Position numbers and translations under genes: made by a program. Under the pieces are notes generated by a model. That model made no database searches. It was not told the DNA's origin and saw nothing but the letters and a program-made list of their open reading frames with translations. A stretch of 64,000 nt of DNA from Pseudoramibacter alactolyticus. Its GTDB lineage: Bacteria > Bacillota > Clostridia > Eubacteriales > Eubacteriaceae. Positions 8,151 through 17,559 of this stretch are shown here, piece after piece (position 1 is the first letter of the stretch; every line of letters begins with the position of its first letter). Where the stretch lies: the NCBI RefSeq assembly GCF_050908235.1, contig NZ_CP194340.1; one strand, given 5' to 3'.

Positions 8151-8206
8151 CTTTGAAGGAAGTTGTCCATGAGTGTTTTCAACCCTTCAAACTGAAATTT
8201 AATTAT
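8128..8206. repeat. diverged repeat shared with 32766-32842
   Basis: About 80 bases, including the shared core GGAAGTTGTCCA(T/C)GAG, GTTTTC/GTTCTA and CAAACTG(A/G)AATTT, can be aligned with 32766-32842 at roughly three of four positions. Both copies are on the same strand, next to small-gene remnants. It overlaps the stop codon of the TfoX-like gene. Confidence 0.55.
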
Positions 8207-8523
8207 TTCTTTTTCTTCGGTTTTGGTGCAGGCAGCTCATCATACATTGCATTGAATAAACCAGTTAAAAACGCTTTGTTATCGACATCATCTACCAACA
8301 GCATTTCCTTTGATCCATCATACGGTAATTCATATTTTGCATTTGGCATATACTCTATCGCAGATTTAACAGGCTTCACCAAAAATCTATCATCATAAAT
8401 TCCGCCAACAATTTTTCCATGATAATAAATTATATATTCACCCATCATTACTTTATATGCTATTTCTTCCAAATCGGATAGTTGTTCTAATATAAATTCT
8501 AAATATTTTTTACTTGAAGCCAT
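8203..8523 (-). CDS. TfoX N-terminal domain protein
   Basis: 106-residue protein of the TfoX/Sxy N-terminal domain family: AYKVMMGEYIIYYHGKIVGG then IYDDRFLVKPVKSA and the ELPYDGSKEMLLVDD stretch are the usual conserved blocks. The lysine-rich tail PKPKKKK ends the protein. In gammaproteobacteria TfoX controls competence; in Firmicutes the single-domain versions have no established role. It starts 3 bases after the GNAT gene's stop (TAAGGTATG), so the two are co-translated. Confidence 0.8.
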   Translation of the reverse strand: MASSKKYLEFILEQLSDLEEIAYKVMMGEYIIYYHGKIVGGIYDDRFLVKPVKSAIEYMPNAKYELPYDGSKEMLLVDDVDNKAFLTGLFNAMYDELPAPKPKKKK

Positions 8524-8526
8524 ACC

Positions 8527-8970
8527 TTACACATCCATTCCCATAAGAATGACCCCATTCTCCTCTTTAAATCCATACTTCTCGTAGAACTTGGGAAGAA
8601 CGCCTTCTCCTGCGGTGATCAAATGGATCCCCGCCACCCCCTGTGCCTTCACATCCGCAATACACTGTTTTAAAAGAATCGCAGCAATGCCGCGCTTCTG
8701 ATAATCAGGATGCACTGCCAGATCATTGATTTCAAAGGTTCTTCCGTAATGAAAAAGCATACTTATTCCGAGTATGAAGCCGACCACTTCTCCGTCAACC
8801 TCATATTCCAGTCCATAAGATGTTTTCTGCTCCATCAGTTCCCGAACATGGATTTTGGCGTCGTCGATTTTCCACGGGTCATTCCATGGTTCGCCGGAAA
8901 AGGCATTTGCATAGATTTCTGCATAGCAATGCAGATGGCTGATATCTAACGGTTTTATTTTATCATTCAC
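8527..8970 (-). CDS. GNAT-family N-acetyltransferase
   Basis: 147-residue acetyl-CoA-dependent transferase. The acetyl-CoA loop is LAVHPDYQKRGIAAILL (Q/RxxGxA type), followed by the C-terminal YEKYGFKEENGVILM strand. An AAGGAGG lies at a good distance before the start; the first codon is GTG or ATG of MNDKIK. It is upstream of the TfoX-like gene in a short operon. The acceptor substrate is unknown. Confidence 0.85.
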   Translation of the reverse strand: MNDKIKPLDISHLHCYAEIYANAFSGEPWNDPWKIDDAKIHVRELMEQKTSYGLEYEVDGEVVGFILGISMLFHYGRTFEINDLAVHPDYQKRGIAAILLKQCIADVKAQGVAGIHLITAGEGVLPKFYEKYGFKEENGVILMGMDV

Positions 8971-8990
8971 GGCTTGACCTCCTTAATCGC

Positions 8991-9622
8991 CTACAGAAAC
9001 CTCTTTGCCGTCCTTATGTCGGCATCCTGAAAGTGATTGCCCTCGTTTCATTCGAAAATATGGTTTTTGCCGGAAAACAATCCATCCTGCCTGATCATAC
9101 AGTCACCGACCGTTTTCATTACAGAGCTTCTTGTTTTCAGTCCTTTCCTGCCAAGGCTCAGATAGATATTATCCGTCATAATCTCCCTGCCTTCCGCATA
9201 TGCAAGCCACCCCGGAAACCATACTGACGGCGACGCTGCCACACAAGCGGAGAAAAGATCGGTCTGGTAGACCGCCCAGAGCGCAAACAGCCCCGCCAGA
9301 GAATACCCGCCGATGATATCGTATTTGCCCTGTCAACGAAATAATGTTCTCTAATTTCCGGCAGCAACTTGTCGGCAAGAAAGGTCGGCGTATCCTTTGC
9401 ACCTTCTCCAAACGATTCATTGCCAAAGACAGCGCCGGTTTTCCATGGGGACAGATCCTTATTCCAATCGTCAACCTGAACCGCAACCAAAAGAGGCTTT
9501 ATGCCTTTACGTCCGGCATTTATCCGTCTATATTCTTTCTGTATAAATTCCGCATCATGATCATCGACCATCCGTATCAGACAGACATCCGCAGTGCGTT
9601 CTCCATATATAATTATTTTCAT
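8991..9622 (-). pseudogene. alpha/beta-hydrolase esterase, broken
   Basis: Homologue of the intact esterase at 27002-27682. The start is good (ATG after AGGATTGAAAAT) and the first 110 codons are intact (PLLVAVQVDDWNKDLSPW, LPEIREHYFVD). Near 9320 the frame shifts from the nucleophile-elbow region (GGYSLAGLFALW in the next frame), and further down a TGA at 9045-9047 interrupts IFE*NEGNHFQDADIRTAK before the natural TAG at 8991. At least one frameshift and one nonsense change make it a pseudogene. Confidence 0.8.
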
Positions 9623-9626
9623 ATTT

Positions 9627-9838
9627 TCAATCCTCCCGCTTCACACAGGTCAGCTCCACATTGTAGCCCAGAGCCTCCATCAGACTGATGAAGGTTTTAT
9701 TGACCACGTTATCGCTTTTTTTATTAGTCTGTTCACATCTGCCGGAGCGATGTGTATCTCTTCGGAAAGTTTCAGCTGAGCAACCTCCTTTTCAATGCAT
9801 CTGATCTTTACATCCAGCTCTACATTATTTCGGGGCAT
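9627..9838 (-). pseudogene. small XRE-like DNA-binding protein, frameshifted
   Basis: Start ATG at 9836-9838 (MPRNNVELDVKI). The helix-turn-helix LKLSEEIHIAPADVNRLIKK is followed by a frameshift in an A7 run (near 9717); the next frame continues DNVVNKTFISLMEALGYNVE and LTCVKRED to a TGA at 9627. The tail matches the gene at 32595 (NKTFVQMLEALGYDIQLTYV). It is placed directly before the esterase pseudogene. Confidence 0.6.
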
Positions 9839-9961
9839 TCTTTAACCTCGCCTTCCTACTGCAAATTATAGAAATCGTATAATTTATTATATATTATGAT
9901 TATGAATATTTCTACCCTTGAATCAGAAGAACTCCCCGCCGGAGCGAGGTGTATCTGTTGC

Positions 9962-10109
9962 TTATGCGTCAACATCGATTCCCGGTCCGGATTTAAATTT
10001 TACTGTCATTTTCTCATCGAAAATCGTTATCTTCTCGATCAGCCGCCTGACCAGAACTTCAGAGTATTCAGTTATAGCCCCTGTTTGCTCTTCCAGAAAC
10101 GAAACCATG
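9962..10109 (-). pseudogene. C-terminal tail of a serine recombinase
   Basis: The minus strand reads FLEEQTGAITEYSEVLVRRL then IEKITIFDEKMTVKFKSG before a TAA. This is the typical tail of large serine recombinases of Tn4451/phage type. Only about 48 codons remain. Confidence 0.65.
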
Positions 10110-10346
10110 CCATCCTGCAATCACTGCTTTGCACAGATTGTGATCTGCGCTGAATGCGGCAAGCTTTACCGGAGAGTTCACTGGAACAACCACGGCTGCA
10201 AATCCATTGTCTGGCGCTGCATCAGCCGATTGGAGCCAAACGCCCCGACATAAACTACGCTAACCGGACGATGAATGAAGCTGTACTTGAGGACGCCACT
10301 GACAAAGCCTTAAACCGGATTCTGCGAGGCAGGAAAGAATTTCTGG
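10107..10346 (+). pseudogene. zinc-ribbon region of a serine recombinase, truncated by the IS
   Basis: The plus strand reads CAECGKLYRRVHWNNHGCKS then IVWRCISRLE, the recombinase zinc-ribbon domain with its CxxC pair, and after a frameshift MNEAVLEDATDKALNRILRG up to RKEFL, where IS copy A begins (10347). It is on the opposite strand to the tail fragment just left of it, so an inversion or two different recombinases are involved. It marks an old mobile-element junction. Confidence 0.65.
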
Positions 10347-10425
10347 TGTGCTACCCGTCAAGAGGACAGTAAAAAATAATAAGTGACTAAATACCGTCAG
10401 TTGAGAAATCAGCTGACGGTATTCT

Positions 10426-10740
10426 TTATGCTGCAGTCTTGTAGGCTACATGAAATTCCATCGGAGTCATCCGATGAAGATTTCTCTGAATCCGTTCGCT
10501 GTTGTAGTAATGGATATATTCTGTAATCATCTCTACAAGAGCTTCCCTTGAAGTAAAACGTCTTCCATAATACTTTTCGCGCTTTAGAATACCCCAAAAG
10601 CCTTCCATCGGCCCGTTGTCGATACAATGAGCTACTCGGGACATGCTCTGCTTCATATGGTGATTCTTCAGTCTTGTCGTGAACTGCTTACTGGTGTAAC
10701 TGGGTAATGCTTCTCTCCCGAGAGATTCCGGATCGCCTGG
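10426..10740 (-). pseudogene. orfB transposase remnant of IS copy A
   Basis: The first codons of orfB (up to GEKHYP) are fused, after a deletion of about 559 bases, to the C-terminal third containing SRVAHCIDNGPMEGFWGILK with the third catalytic residue (E) of the DDE triad. Both catalytic aspartates are lost and the frame changes at the junction, so no active transposase can be made from this copy. Confidence 0.85.
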
Positions 10741-10759
10741 TATTTATAAAGATTCCGAG

Positions 10760-11452
10760 TTAACGACAACGATCCTTCATCTCTAACTCTCTGACTTTTT
10801 TTAACAGGTCGTTCTCCATCTGGAGATCCCGGTTTTTTCGCCCCAGCTCTGCAATTTTATCTCGCATTTCCTCTTCGGGAGTACGGCTGGGCATAGTACC
10901 CGTCCGTCGGCCCCGACGATCTTCTATACCAGCAGATCCCATTTTTTCATACCGTTTAACCCAGTTTCGCACCTGTTGATAGGAGCACTGGTATTTCATA
11001 GCCATGGCCCCATAATTCTTATCATTAGCCAGACAATCCCGGACAATCGCCATCCTCTCTTCTGGTGTAGTTCTTCTGGCTTTCCTCATGTAGCTGCCTC
11101 CTCCGCTTGTGCGTGATTTGATCTCTCCATGAGTATTATACGCCTTTAACCAAGAGCGTATCTGAGTACGTGAACGTAGATGATATTTTTCCACCAGATC
11201 AGACAAAGAAGTTTGTTCGGCAAGATATTCGTTGACAACTTTTAACTTTAGTTCTTTTGAATACGAGCGGTCTCTTTTCTGATCTGATAAGGCAGTCGGC
11301 CCCTCACTTAGATAAAGGTGCCGCCAGTCTCTTATGGATGCCGGGGCAACTCCAATGCTCTGCGCGGCTTCTCTCACTCCTACTTCGTCAGCTAATAACC
11401 TTTCTACAATTTTTACTTTTTCTACTGGATCAATCTTACTTTTTCTGAACAT
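10760..11452 (-). CDS. IS3-family OrfA (two helix-turn-helix domains), intact
   Basis: 230-residue DNA-binding protein. Two helix-turn-helix units are visible (GVREAAQSIGVAPASIRDW and NYGAMAMKYQCSYQQVRNW), followed by a C-terminal leucine-zipper-like stretch (ELGRKNRDLQMENDLLKKVR). It keeps an A7G slippery stretch near the end for fusion to OrfB, but OrfB in this copy is deleted. The start ATG lies just inside the left terminal repeat. Confidence 0.88.
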   Translation of the reverse strand: MFRKSKIDPVEKVKIVERLLADEVGVREAAQSIGVAPASIRDWRHLYLSEGPTALSDQKRDRSYSKELKLKVVNEYLAEQTSLSDLVEKYHLRSRTQIRSWLKAYNTHGEIKSRTSGGGSYMRKARRTTPEERMAIVRDCLANDKNYGAMAMKYQCSYQQVRNWVKRYEKMGSAGIEDRRGRRTGTMPSRTPEEEMRDKIAELGRKNRDLQMENDLLKKVRELEMKDRCR

Positions 11453-11509
11453 AGAAATACCCCCAAGTAGGTTTTATATTTCGGTGTCCTACTTGGGGGG
11501 AGCATATCA

Positions 11510-11971
11510 TAATACATCTTTGTGTGCTTATAGTTATTGCGCATACCGCTTCCCAATTCGTCAGCAGATCTTATCTACCTGAACACCTTCACAAGCGACA
11601 GATTTTTTGCGAACGGCTTAAATATTTTCATTCTCCCGTGTCCATGTGCATGATTGGCATTCTTGGTCGTAATCTTGTCCCATTTAATGACAAGCTTGAA
11701 GGTGTCGGCAAGCATAATCTGTAAATGGAAACGCTCGTAGTTAAATCGTTTGCCCGCAATGAGAACAAGCATGAATTCGAATGTATCCCAAAATGTTATA
11801 GCATTCAACTATTTATCTGTATTCAATCATTTATCATAGAACCTAACAACCTGACTCATAAGCTCCGACAAAGTGTCTTTCCTCTGTTTTTTAACTTTCG
11901 TTTCTACCATCTTTTATCACGATCGCTTTCTCTGAGATAAGACTTTCCGAATTCGATTCGATAAACCAACA
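11510..11971 (-). pseudogene. decayed unrecognised reading frame between IS copy A and the exporter genes
   Basis: The minus strand contains MVETKVKKQRKDTLSELMSQ then VVRFYDK from about 11920, two in-frame stops, then a longer part (NAITFWDTFEFMLVLIAGKR, then a basic tail) ending at 11575. The composition is protein-like but no family is recognised. It may be a remnant of a mobile-element gene. Nothing else is seen in this stretch. Confidence 0.3.
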
Positions 11972-13708
11972 TTAATTAGTCACTTTCCATACAGCAGCCT
12001 TACTTTTCATTTCGATCAATGTTTTATATAAACCATCCTGATTTTTCAATTCCTCATGGGTGCCCATCTGCTCAATCTGTCCATGGTTCAGAACAATGAT
12101 CTGGTCTGCGTTCTGGATGGTTGAAAGTTGATGAGCGATCATAATAATCGTTTTTCCTCCTGTGAGCTTTTCAATAGCCAACCTCAGTTTATCCTCATTC
12201 TCGGGATCAACATTTGCTGTCGCCTCATCAAAAAGAATGATTGGAGCATCCTTCAGCATGGCTCTGGCAATAGAAATTCTCTGCTTTTCTCCACCGGAAA
12301 GACTTGCTCCGCCTTCACCGATCATGGTGTTATATCCGTCCGGAAGGCTTACAATGAAGTCATGGCACATAGCACTCTTAGCCGCTTCAACCACCTTATC
12401 ATGAGAAGCGTCCGGCATGCCGAATTTGATATTATTTTCTATGGTATCTTCAAAGAGATACACATGCTGGAATACCATTGAGATATTATTCATTAGTTCG
12501 GGGAGCGTGTATTCTTTAATGTCCCAGCCTCCAACCAAAACTTGTCCAGAGTTTGTATCCCAAAACCTAGCGATTAAATTACAGAAAGTCGTTTTCCCGC
12601 TGCCTGAAGGTCCTACAATGGCTGTCATTGTGTTTTCCTTCATCTCACAGCTAATGTTTTTTAAAACAGGCTTTTGATTATATGAGAAGTTCACGTGTTG
12701 AAAGCTGATATCATGTTTCTCCGGTGTCCGGTTTACAGTTCCTTCAGTGATCTCCGGAATCTGTTCAAAATAGTGCAGGCTGTCAATGGCATTTTCGGTG
12801 ATTCTCAGCATGGCCATGGAACTTCCCGCCGCCTTAATGCCTTCAAAGATAACAAAGCTCGCGATCATGGACATGATGGTGTTGGCCAGGGACATTTCTC
12901 CGCCAAGATAGTATTTCGCTGCAGTAACGATGATTGCGCTGATTGCCGTTCCTATGGCAATACGTTGCAGGGCTATATAGGGCGTTATCATCTTTTCAAG
13001 CTGTGTATTTATTGTACAGTTTTCTTCAAAGGTGTTTTGGAGTGTTTTATTATTTTTCCCACCCAAATTGTAGGATTTGATCACCTGCATTCCCTGTGCC
13101 GTTTCAAGAACCTGTTTTGTCAAATGCATCTGCGTCTTTTCAATTTCTCCGGCATTTTTTCTTGATCGTTTCTCCATAAAGTAGGTGACAGCAAAAAACA
13201 GGATTATTCCAAGGGTCGCTATTAAACCAATCACTACATGAACATAAAATAAACCAAGCGTAAAGACAAAGGTATTCAGCAGTCCTCCCAGGACAAGCAC
13301 CAGCAGCATAGGCACCTGCATTTCAATCTGGCTCAGTGTCGTCGTGCTCATGGTTGTGATCTTGCCAAGACTGAATTCGTTGAAAAAACCCATAGGCACC
13401 TTCTTCAGCTTGTTCCCGATATGAATCCTCTGATCTGCCGCCATAAAATACCCCGCATGCGTTTGCTCTAATTGCGACATGTATTGCATCACAATTTTCC
13501 CGATTAAGCTGATGATCAGGATTGCGGAAACAATGTAAACATCTTTCACCGAAAGCCCCCTGCCAAAGACTTTAAGCAGCATGTAATAGACAGCACCCAT
13601 CTGCATGGCATTACATACGGCACATAGAAAACCAGTCAGAATAGAGTTTCTTATATTTGTCTGCTCTTTACCGGCAAAATTCCATATCTTTTTGAATACT
13701 GTAATCAT
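11972..13708 (-). CDS. ABC half-exporter (TMD-NBD), IrtB/YbtQ-like partner 2
   Basis: 578-residue membrane ATPase, six-helix exporter domain followed by an ABC domain with GPSGSGKTT, LSGGEKQRISIARA and ILFDEATANVD. The start is the ATG at 13706-13708 (MITVFKKIW) after GGAGGCGG; it overlaps the stop of the preceding half-exporter as ATGA, so the two should form a heterodimer. In an ECF context such pairs resemble the exporter-fold siderophore importers IrtAB/YbtPQ or may export a modified cargo. This is an inference from the neighbourhood. It is the last gene of ECF cluster 2 and is intact. Confidence 0.88.
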   Translation of the reverse strand: MITVFKKIWNFAGKEQTNIRNSILTGFLCAVCNAMQMGAVYYMLLKVFGRGLSVKDVYIVSAILIISLIGKIVMQYMSQLEQTHAGYFMAADQRIHIGNKLKKVPMGFFNEFSLGKITTMSTTTLSQIEMQVPMLLVLVLGGLLNTFVFTLGLFYVHVVIGLIATLGIILFFAVTYFMEKRSRKNAGEIEKTQMHLTKQVLETAQGMQVIKSYNLGGKNNKTLQNTFEENCTINTQLEKMITPYIALQRIAIGTAISAIIVTAAKYYLGGEMSLANTIMSMIASFVIFEGIKAAGSSMAMLRITENAIDSLHYFEQIPEITEGTVNRTPEKHDISFQHVNFSYNQKPVLKNISCEMKENTMTAIVGPSGSGKTTFCNLIARFWDTNSGQVLVGGWDIKEYTLPELMNNISMVFQHVYLFEDTIENNIKFGMPDASHDKVVEAAKSAMCHDFIVSLPDGYNTMIGEGGASLSGGEKQRISIARAMLKDAPIILFDEATANVDPENEDKLRLAIEKLTGGKTIIMIAHQLSTIQNADQIIVLNHGQIEQMGTHEELKNQDGLYKTLIEMKSKAAVWKVTN

Positions 13709-15420
13709 CTGACCGCCTCCTTTACTGCCGCATTCCACAAAGACTGGTAGGCCTTTGATTTTTCTAAGAGTTCCTTGTGGCTTCCGCTGTTTTCAATCCT
13801 GCCTTTATCTACCACAAATATCTTATCCGCATTCACGATTGTCCTCAGTCTGTGAGCAATCAATATCAATGTTTTCCCTTTTACCAGACTGCTGATTGCT
13901 TCCTGCACGATGCTCTCATTTTCCGTATCCATATAGGATGTTGCCTCATCCAGAATGACAATCGGGGCATTCTTTAACATGGCCCTGGCGATGGCAATTC
14001 TTTGTCGTTCACCGCCGGATAGATGTCCGCCGCCTTCACCGGCGATAGTGTCATATCCGGCAGGCAGATTGCAGATAAAATCATGACAGCCTGATTGCTT
14101 TGCGATTTCCTCAACCTCAACATCGCTTGCCGACGGCTTTCCAATTCTGATGTTTTCGCGTATTGACAGAGCAAAAAGATAGTTATCCTGAGAAACATAA
14201 GAAATTATATCCGCAAGTTGTTCCAGCGGAAACTCTTTGATATTTCTCCCTCCGATTTTCACTTCTCCTGATTCAGGATTCCAGAAACCTGCAATCAGCT
14301 TCGTAATGGTTGACTTTCCGCTCCCGGATTCTCCGGCAAATGCAGAAACCTGATTTTCTTCGATGAATAAACTGACGTTATCCAAAACCTTTTTATCTTT
14401 AACATACGAGAAATTCACGTCTGTTAATTCGATGCGATTATCCTGTAGTTCGACAGGCGAATTGCCATGTTCGAGATCGGGAGAATCCAAAATCAGTCCT
14501 ATTTCTTTTGTAATCGTACCGATTCTTGCCAAATCATCCATGTAGTTTGTAGCCGTGAGGATGTTCTCAATCGTTCCAAAAGAAAGAATGATGATCGTAA
14601 TAAAGGATGTAATCGGCAGAGTTCCATTCATGTTGAAGCAAATACCGAGCGGTAATATTGTCAGCAGAGACATCGGGGATATTTTTCGATAAGCAGAAAC
14701 CCCCAGCATTGTCTCTTTCATCCAGCCATAGTAGAAAGCAGCGTTGTCATAGACTGCATCACTGTACTTTTTATAGGAAGCGTCACTTTGGTTAAAGGTT
14801 TTTATCACTTCAATTCCATTGATATATTCTACAACCGCATTGTTCATCCCCTGATTGATTTCTACGGACTTCTGATAGTTTTTCCCGTAAGTGGCCATCA
14901 CCGACTTCATACAGAACATTCCAATGAGAAGGGGAATCAGGGAAACTAACGCCAGCCGCCAGTCCAGGATCAGCATGTAAACAAATAAAACAATCGGTCC
15001 CAGGATATTTGCGGTCATCTCAGGGATAATGTGGGCCATCGTTGTTTCCATGGAATCCACTTGATCCACGATGATGTTTTTGAGCTTCCCGGACGGGATA
15101 TTCATGATATTGCCCAGTGGCATATGGAACAGTTTAGCGGAAAGCTCTTCCCGGATTTCTTTCAGCGATTGGAAGGTCGCTTTATGGGAAACGGAAGTGG
15201 AGAAGACTGCAAAAACTTCCTTCAGGCTTAAGCAAGCCAGAAGTGCTATGCCTCTATATAAGTAAAACGAACCGTCTCTCTCATTGCCAATCAGGGCAAC
15301 AATGATGTCGGCGAGCAGGAGATATGCAAATAAACCGGCTGTTACGCCCAAAATTGCCAGTAAAACAGCAAGCATATACTGATTTTTATTTTTTTGAATA
15401 TACCTTTTGATTAATTCCAT
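13705..15420 (-). CDS. ABC half-exporter (TMD-NBD), IrtA/YbtP-like partner 1
   Basis: 571-residue half-transporter with N-terminal membrane helices (MLAVLLAILGVTAGLFAYLL) and a C-terminal ABC domain: GESGSGKST, LSGGERQRIAIARA, VILDEATSYMD. A GAGGG ribosome site precedes the ATG; the start overlaps the end of the ECF ATPase gene by 10 bases. Together with the following half-exporter it forms the probable heterodimer of cluster 2. All nucleotide-binding motifs are complete. Confidence 0.88.
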   Translation of the reverse strand: MELIKRYIQKNKNQYMLAVLLAILGVTAGLFAYLLLADIIVALIGNERDGSFYLYRGIALLACLSLKEVFAVFSTSVSHKATFQSLKEIREELSAKLFHMPLGNIMNIPSGKLKNIIVDQVDSMETTMAHIIPEMTANILGPIVLFVYMLILDWRLALVSLIPLLIGMFCMKSVMATYGKNYQKSVEINQGMNNAVVEYINGIEVIKTFNQSDASYKKYSDAVYDNAAFYYGWMKETMLGVSAYRKISPMSLLTILPLGICFNMNGTLPITSFITIIILSFGTIENILTATNYMDDLARIGTITKEIGLILDSPDLEHGNSPVELQDNRIELTDVNFSYVKDKKVLDNVSLFIEENQVSAFAGESGSGKSTITKLIAGFWNPESGEVKIGGRNIKEFPLEQLADIISYVSQDNYLFALSIRENIRIGKPSASDVEVEEIAKQSGCHDFICNLPAGYDTIAGEGGGHLSGGERQRIAIARAMLKNAPIVILDEATSYMDTENESIVQEAISSLVKGKTLILIAHRLRTIVNADKIFVVDKGRIENSGSHKELLEKSKAYQSLWNAAVKEAVR

Positions 15421-16858
15421 TGATTTCCCTCCCCATACAGCTTATTGAATTTAGCCTTCATTGCCTCTAAAGAAATGGGATACATTTGGGCTCTTTGATG
15501 ATCAATTTCTATGATCGTATCGCAGCAGTTTAAAAGCATCTCGTAATCATGCGTAATCATGATTACAAGGACGCCTTGCTGCCTTAATTCGTCGATTATT
15601 CCTGAAAGAGCCTTCATGTTTGCGTAATCCAATCCCGACGTCGGCTCATCCAAAATACATACTTTTCTTTTTGATAACAGGCTTGACGCAAGACAAAGCC
15701 TTTGCTTCTCTCCGCCGGACAACACCTGTGGGTGCATAGCCCTATGCTCATACAGTCTCAGTTTTTTCAAGGCCTCATCGACTTCAGCATTGCTCACATT
15801 GCAGAAGAATCCAGCTTCTCTGGAAACAGTCTCGCAGAAGATTTGTCTTGTCACATCCTGCATAACATAGGAGCAGTTAGACATCTTCAGTTTTTGGCCA
15901 TTCACGCAGATGTCCCCCTTGGTCTTAAGAAGTCCCAGCATGCCTTCAATCAACGTTGACTTTCCGCTTCCGTTCCTGCCGATAACTCCGATAACGCCTG
16001 CCATTCTGCTAAAATCATCCATGCGGATTTGAAACTGTTTGTTCCGGCAGCTAAGAAAGGATTTTGTGAAAATGGGAGTAGAGGATCTCCGATCTTCTTT
16101 ATTCCTACTCTTAAAATCAAAGGATCGAATCCCCATCTCGTGTAATTCTTCCGGCTGCAAATCGAGAAATTCGCTTTTTGAGAATATCCCCTCTATTTTC
16201 CCGTTTCGGATCAGCACATATCTGTCAACCAGACTTTTGAGCCAATACATGCGGTGTTCACTCAGAATAATTGTTTTTCCACGATCCTTTAGCTGCACAA
16301 GCAATCGTTCCAGGTTTCCCACTTCCGCAACATCCAGGTTTGAGGTAGGCTCATCCAGCAAAAGGATTTGAGGATCCATAGCGAGAATGGAAGCGAGCGC
16401 AATCTTTTGGCGTTCACCGCCGGATAATTTGAAAATATTCCGATTAATTAGGGGGCCAAGCTCCATCTGTTCGATAATTCTGTCAATTCTTGCCGATATG
16501 TCTGCCTTATCCAAACCAAGGTTCTCACATCCAAAGATTAATTCTGCGCTTGTGTCCAGATTAAAAAACTGGGATTTCGGATTTTGAAACAGCGTTCCGA
16601 TAGATCTGGAAATCTCCCCGGGGTCCTTCTCTAATAAATTTTCGTTATGAAAAAAATCTCTCCCGAAACCTCTGCTTCATAGTAATTTTTGGCAAGTCCG
16701 TTGATTGCTCTGATCAGACTCGTCTTCCCGCAGCCACTGGCTCCAATCAAAGCGACACATTCACCGCCTTTAACCGATAGATTGATATGTTGAATAGGCG
16801 GCTCTTTTTTGCTTTCATATTGTACCGATACGTTTTCTACGCGAAGCAAAGATTCCAT
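15411..16858 (-). pseudogene. ECF double ATPase of cluster 2, one-base frameshift
   Basis: Paralogue of the cluster 1 ATPase. The start is ATG 16856-16858 (MESLLRVENV, after AAGGTGG); Walker A GASGCGKTS is present. The frame breaks in a 7-base T run (7 A on the plus strand, about 16650-16656): EVSGEIFF then needs one more base to continue HNENLLEKDPGEISRSIGTL and FQNPKSQF. From there the second frame is open to 15411 with LSGGERQK, GRNGSGKST, LSGGEKQR and both Walker B motifs. Either real decay or a homopolymer error. Confidence 0.8.
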
Positions 16859-17558
16859 AGAACAACCACCTTCTTCCAGCATAAAAGGATCAGAAACAAG
16901 ATAATCAATACCCCGTCTATGAATTTAAATTCTGATTCCAATAGATAGGTCCGCTTATTTTTAGAATCAAATCCCCGGCAAATCGCCGCACTTGCCAGCT
17001 CATCCGTGGCGCGGGAACAGCTCATCAGTACAGGCACAACCAAATATTCCATCGCAGAGAACGGATGTCTAAAAAATACTTTTTGGTCAGTCCTTTTATC
17101 TTCAGCGCAGTCATGACATTACCGACAGTTTCCTGCACGGATGGAATGAACCGCATCATCACCACAAAAGGAATCTGGAAAGAAGCTGGAACTTTGAAGT
17201 GATGGAAACAAGCCATGAACTCCAAGCTGTTTGTCTCTTTAGAGAGAATATAGAAGCCCATGAGCGTTGGCAAAAATATTTTCCCGAATTTTGCCACAAT
17301 AAACAAAATACCCGGCAGCCTAAAGGTGATAACCGCATAGTCGAGGATGGTAAAAACAAGGCTGACCAACAGAAATCTGCAGAATACGGAATACTTTTTG
17401 GTATTCAACAGCAGGAGAAGCATAATAGTGATGACAAGATTTTCCACGATCGTTTCTCCTGAACTCAGCATAATCATGGAGGCCAGAAAAAAGGCTGCAA
17501 CTTTGCTTAGAGGATTCATCGGTACAAAGCTATCCTTGCAAAGTTGCAGCCCACTCAT
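16837..17558 (-). pseudogene. ECF transmembrane T component of cluster 2, one-base frameshift
   Basis: The first part (MSGLQLCKDSFVPMNPLSKV, start at 17558) ends in a wrong frame at KGLTKKYFLDIR. Adding one base to a T6 run (near 17070) gives the family's KGLTKKYFFRHPFSAMEYLV and continues through SRATDELASAAICRGFD, the conserved coupling motif, to 16837. It overlaps the ATPase start by 22 bases, as in cluster 1. This is the second homopolymer frameshift in the same operon. Confidence 0.8.
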
Positions 17559-17559
17559 C

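Larger units (their letters stand above)
10347..11509 (-). mobile_element. IS3-family (IS150-like) insertion sequence, copy A, internally deleted
   Basis: The boundaries come from comparison with copy B at 18808-20527: the shared sequence starts TGATATGCTCCCCCCAAG and ends GGGTAGCACA. The inner terminal repeats contain TGCT(A/C)CCC and AGGACA. Copy A is about 557 bases shorter because most of orfB is missing, with the junction near 10696. orfA is intact. I see no flanking target duplication, so it may have been rearranged after insertion. Confidence 0.85.
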
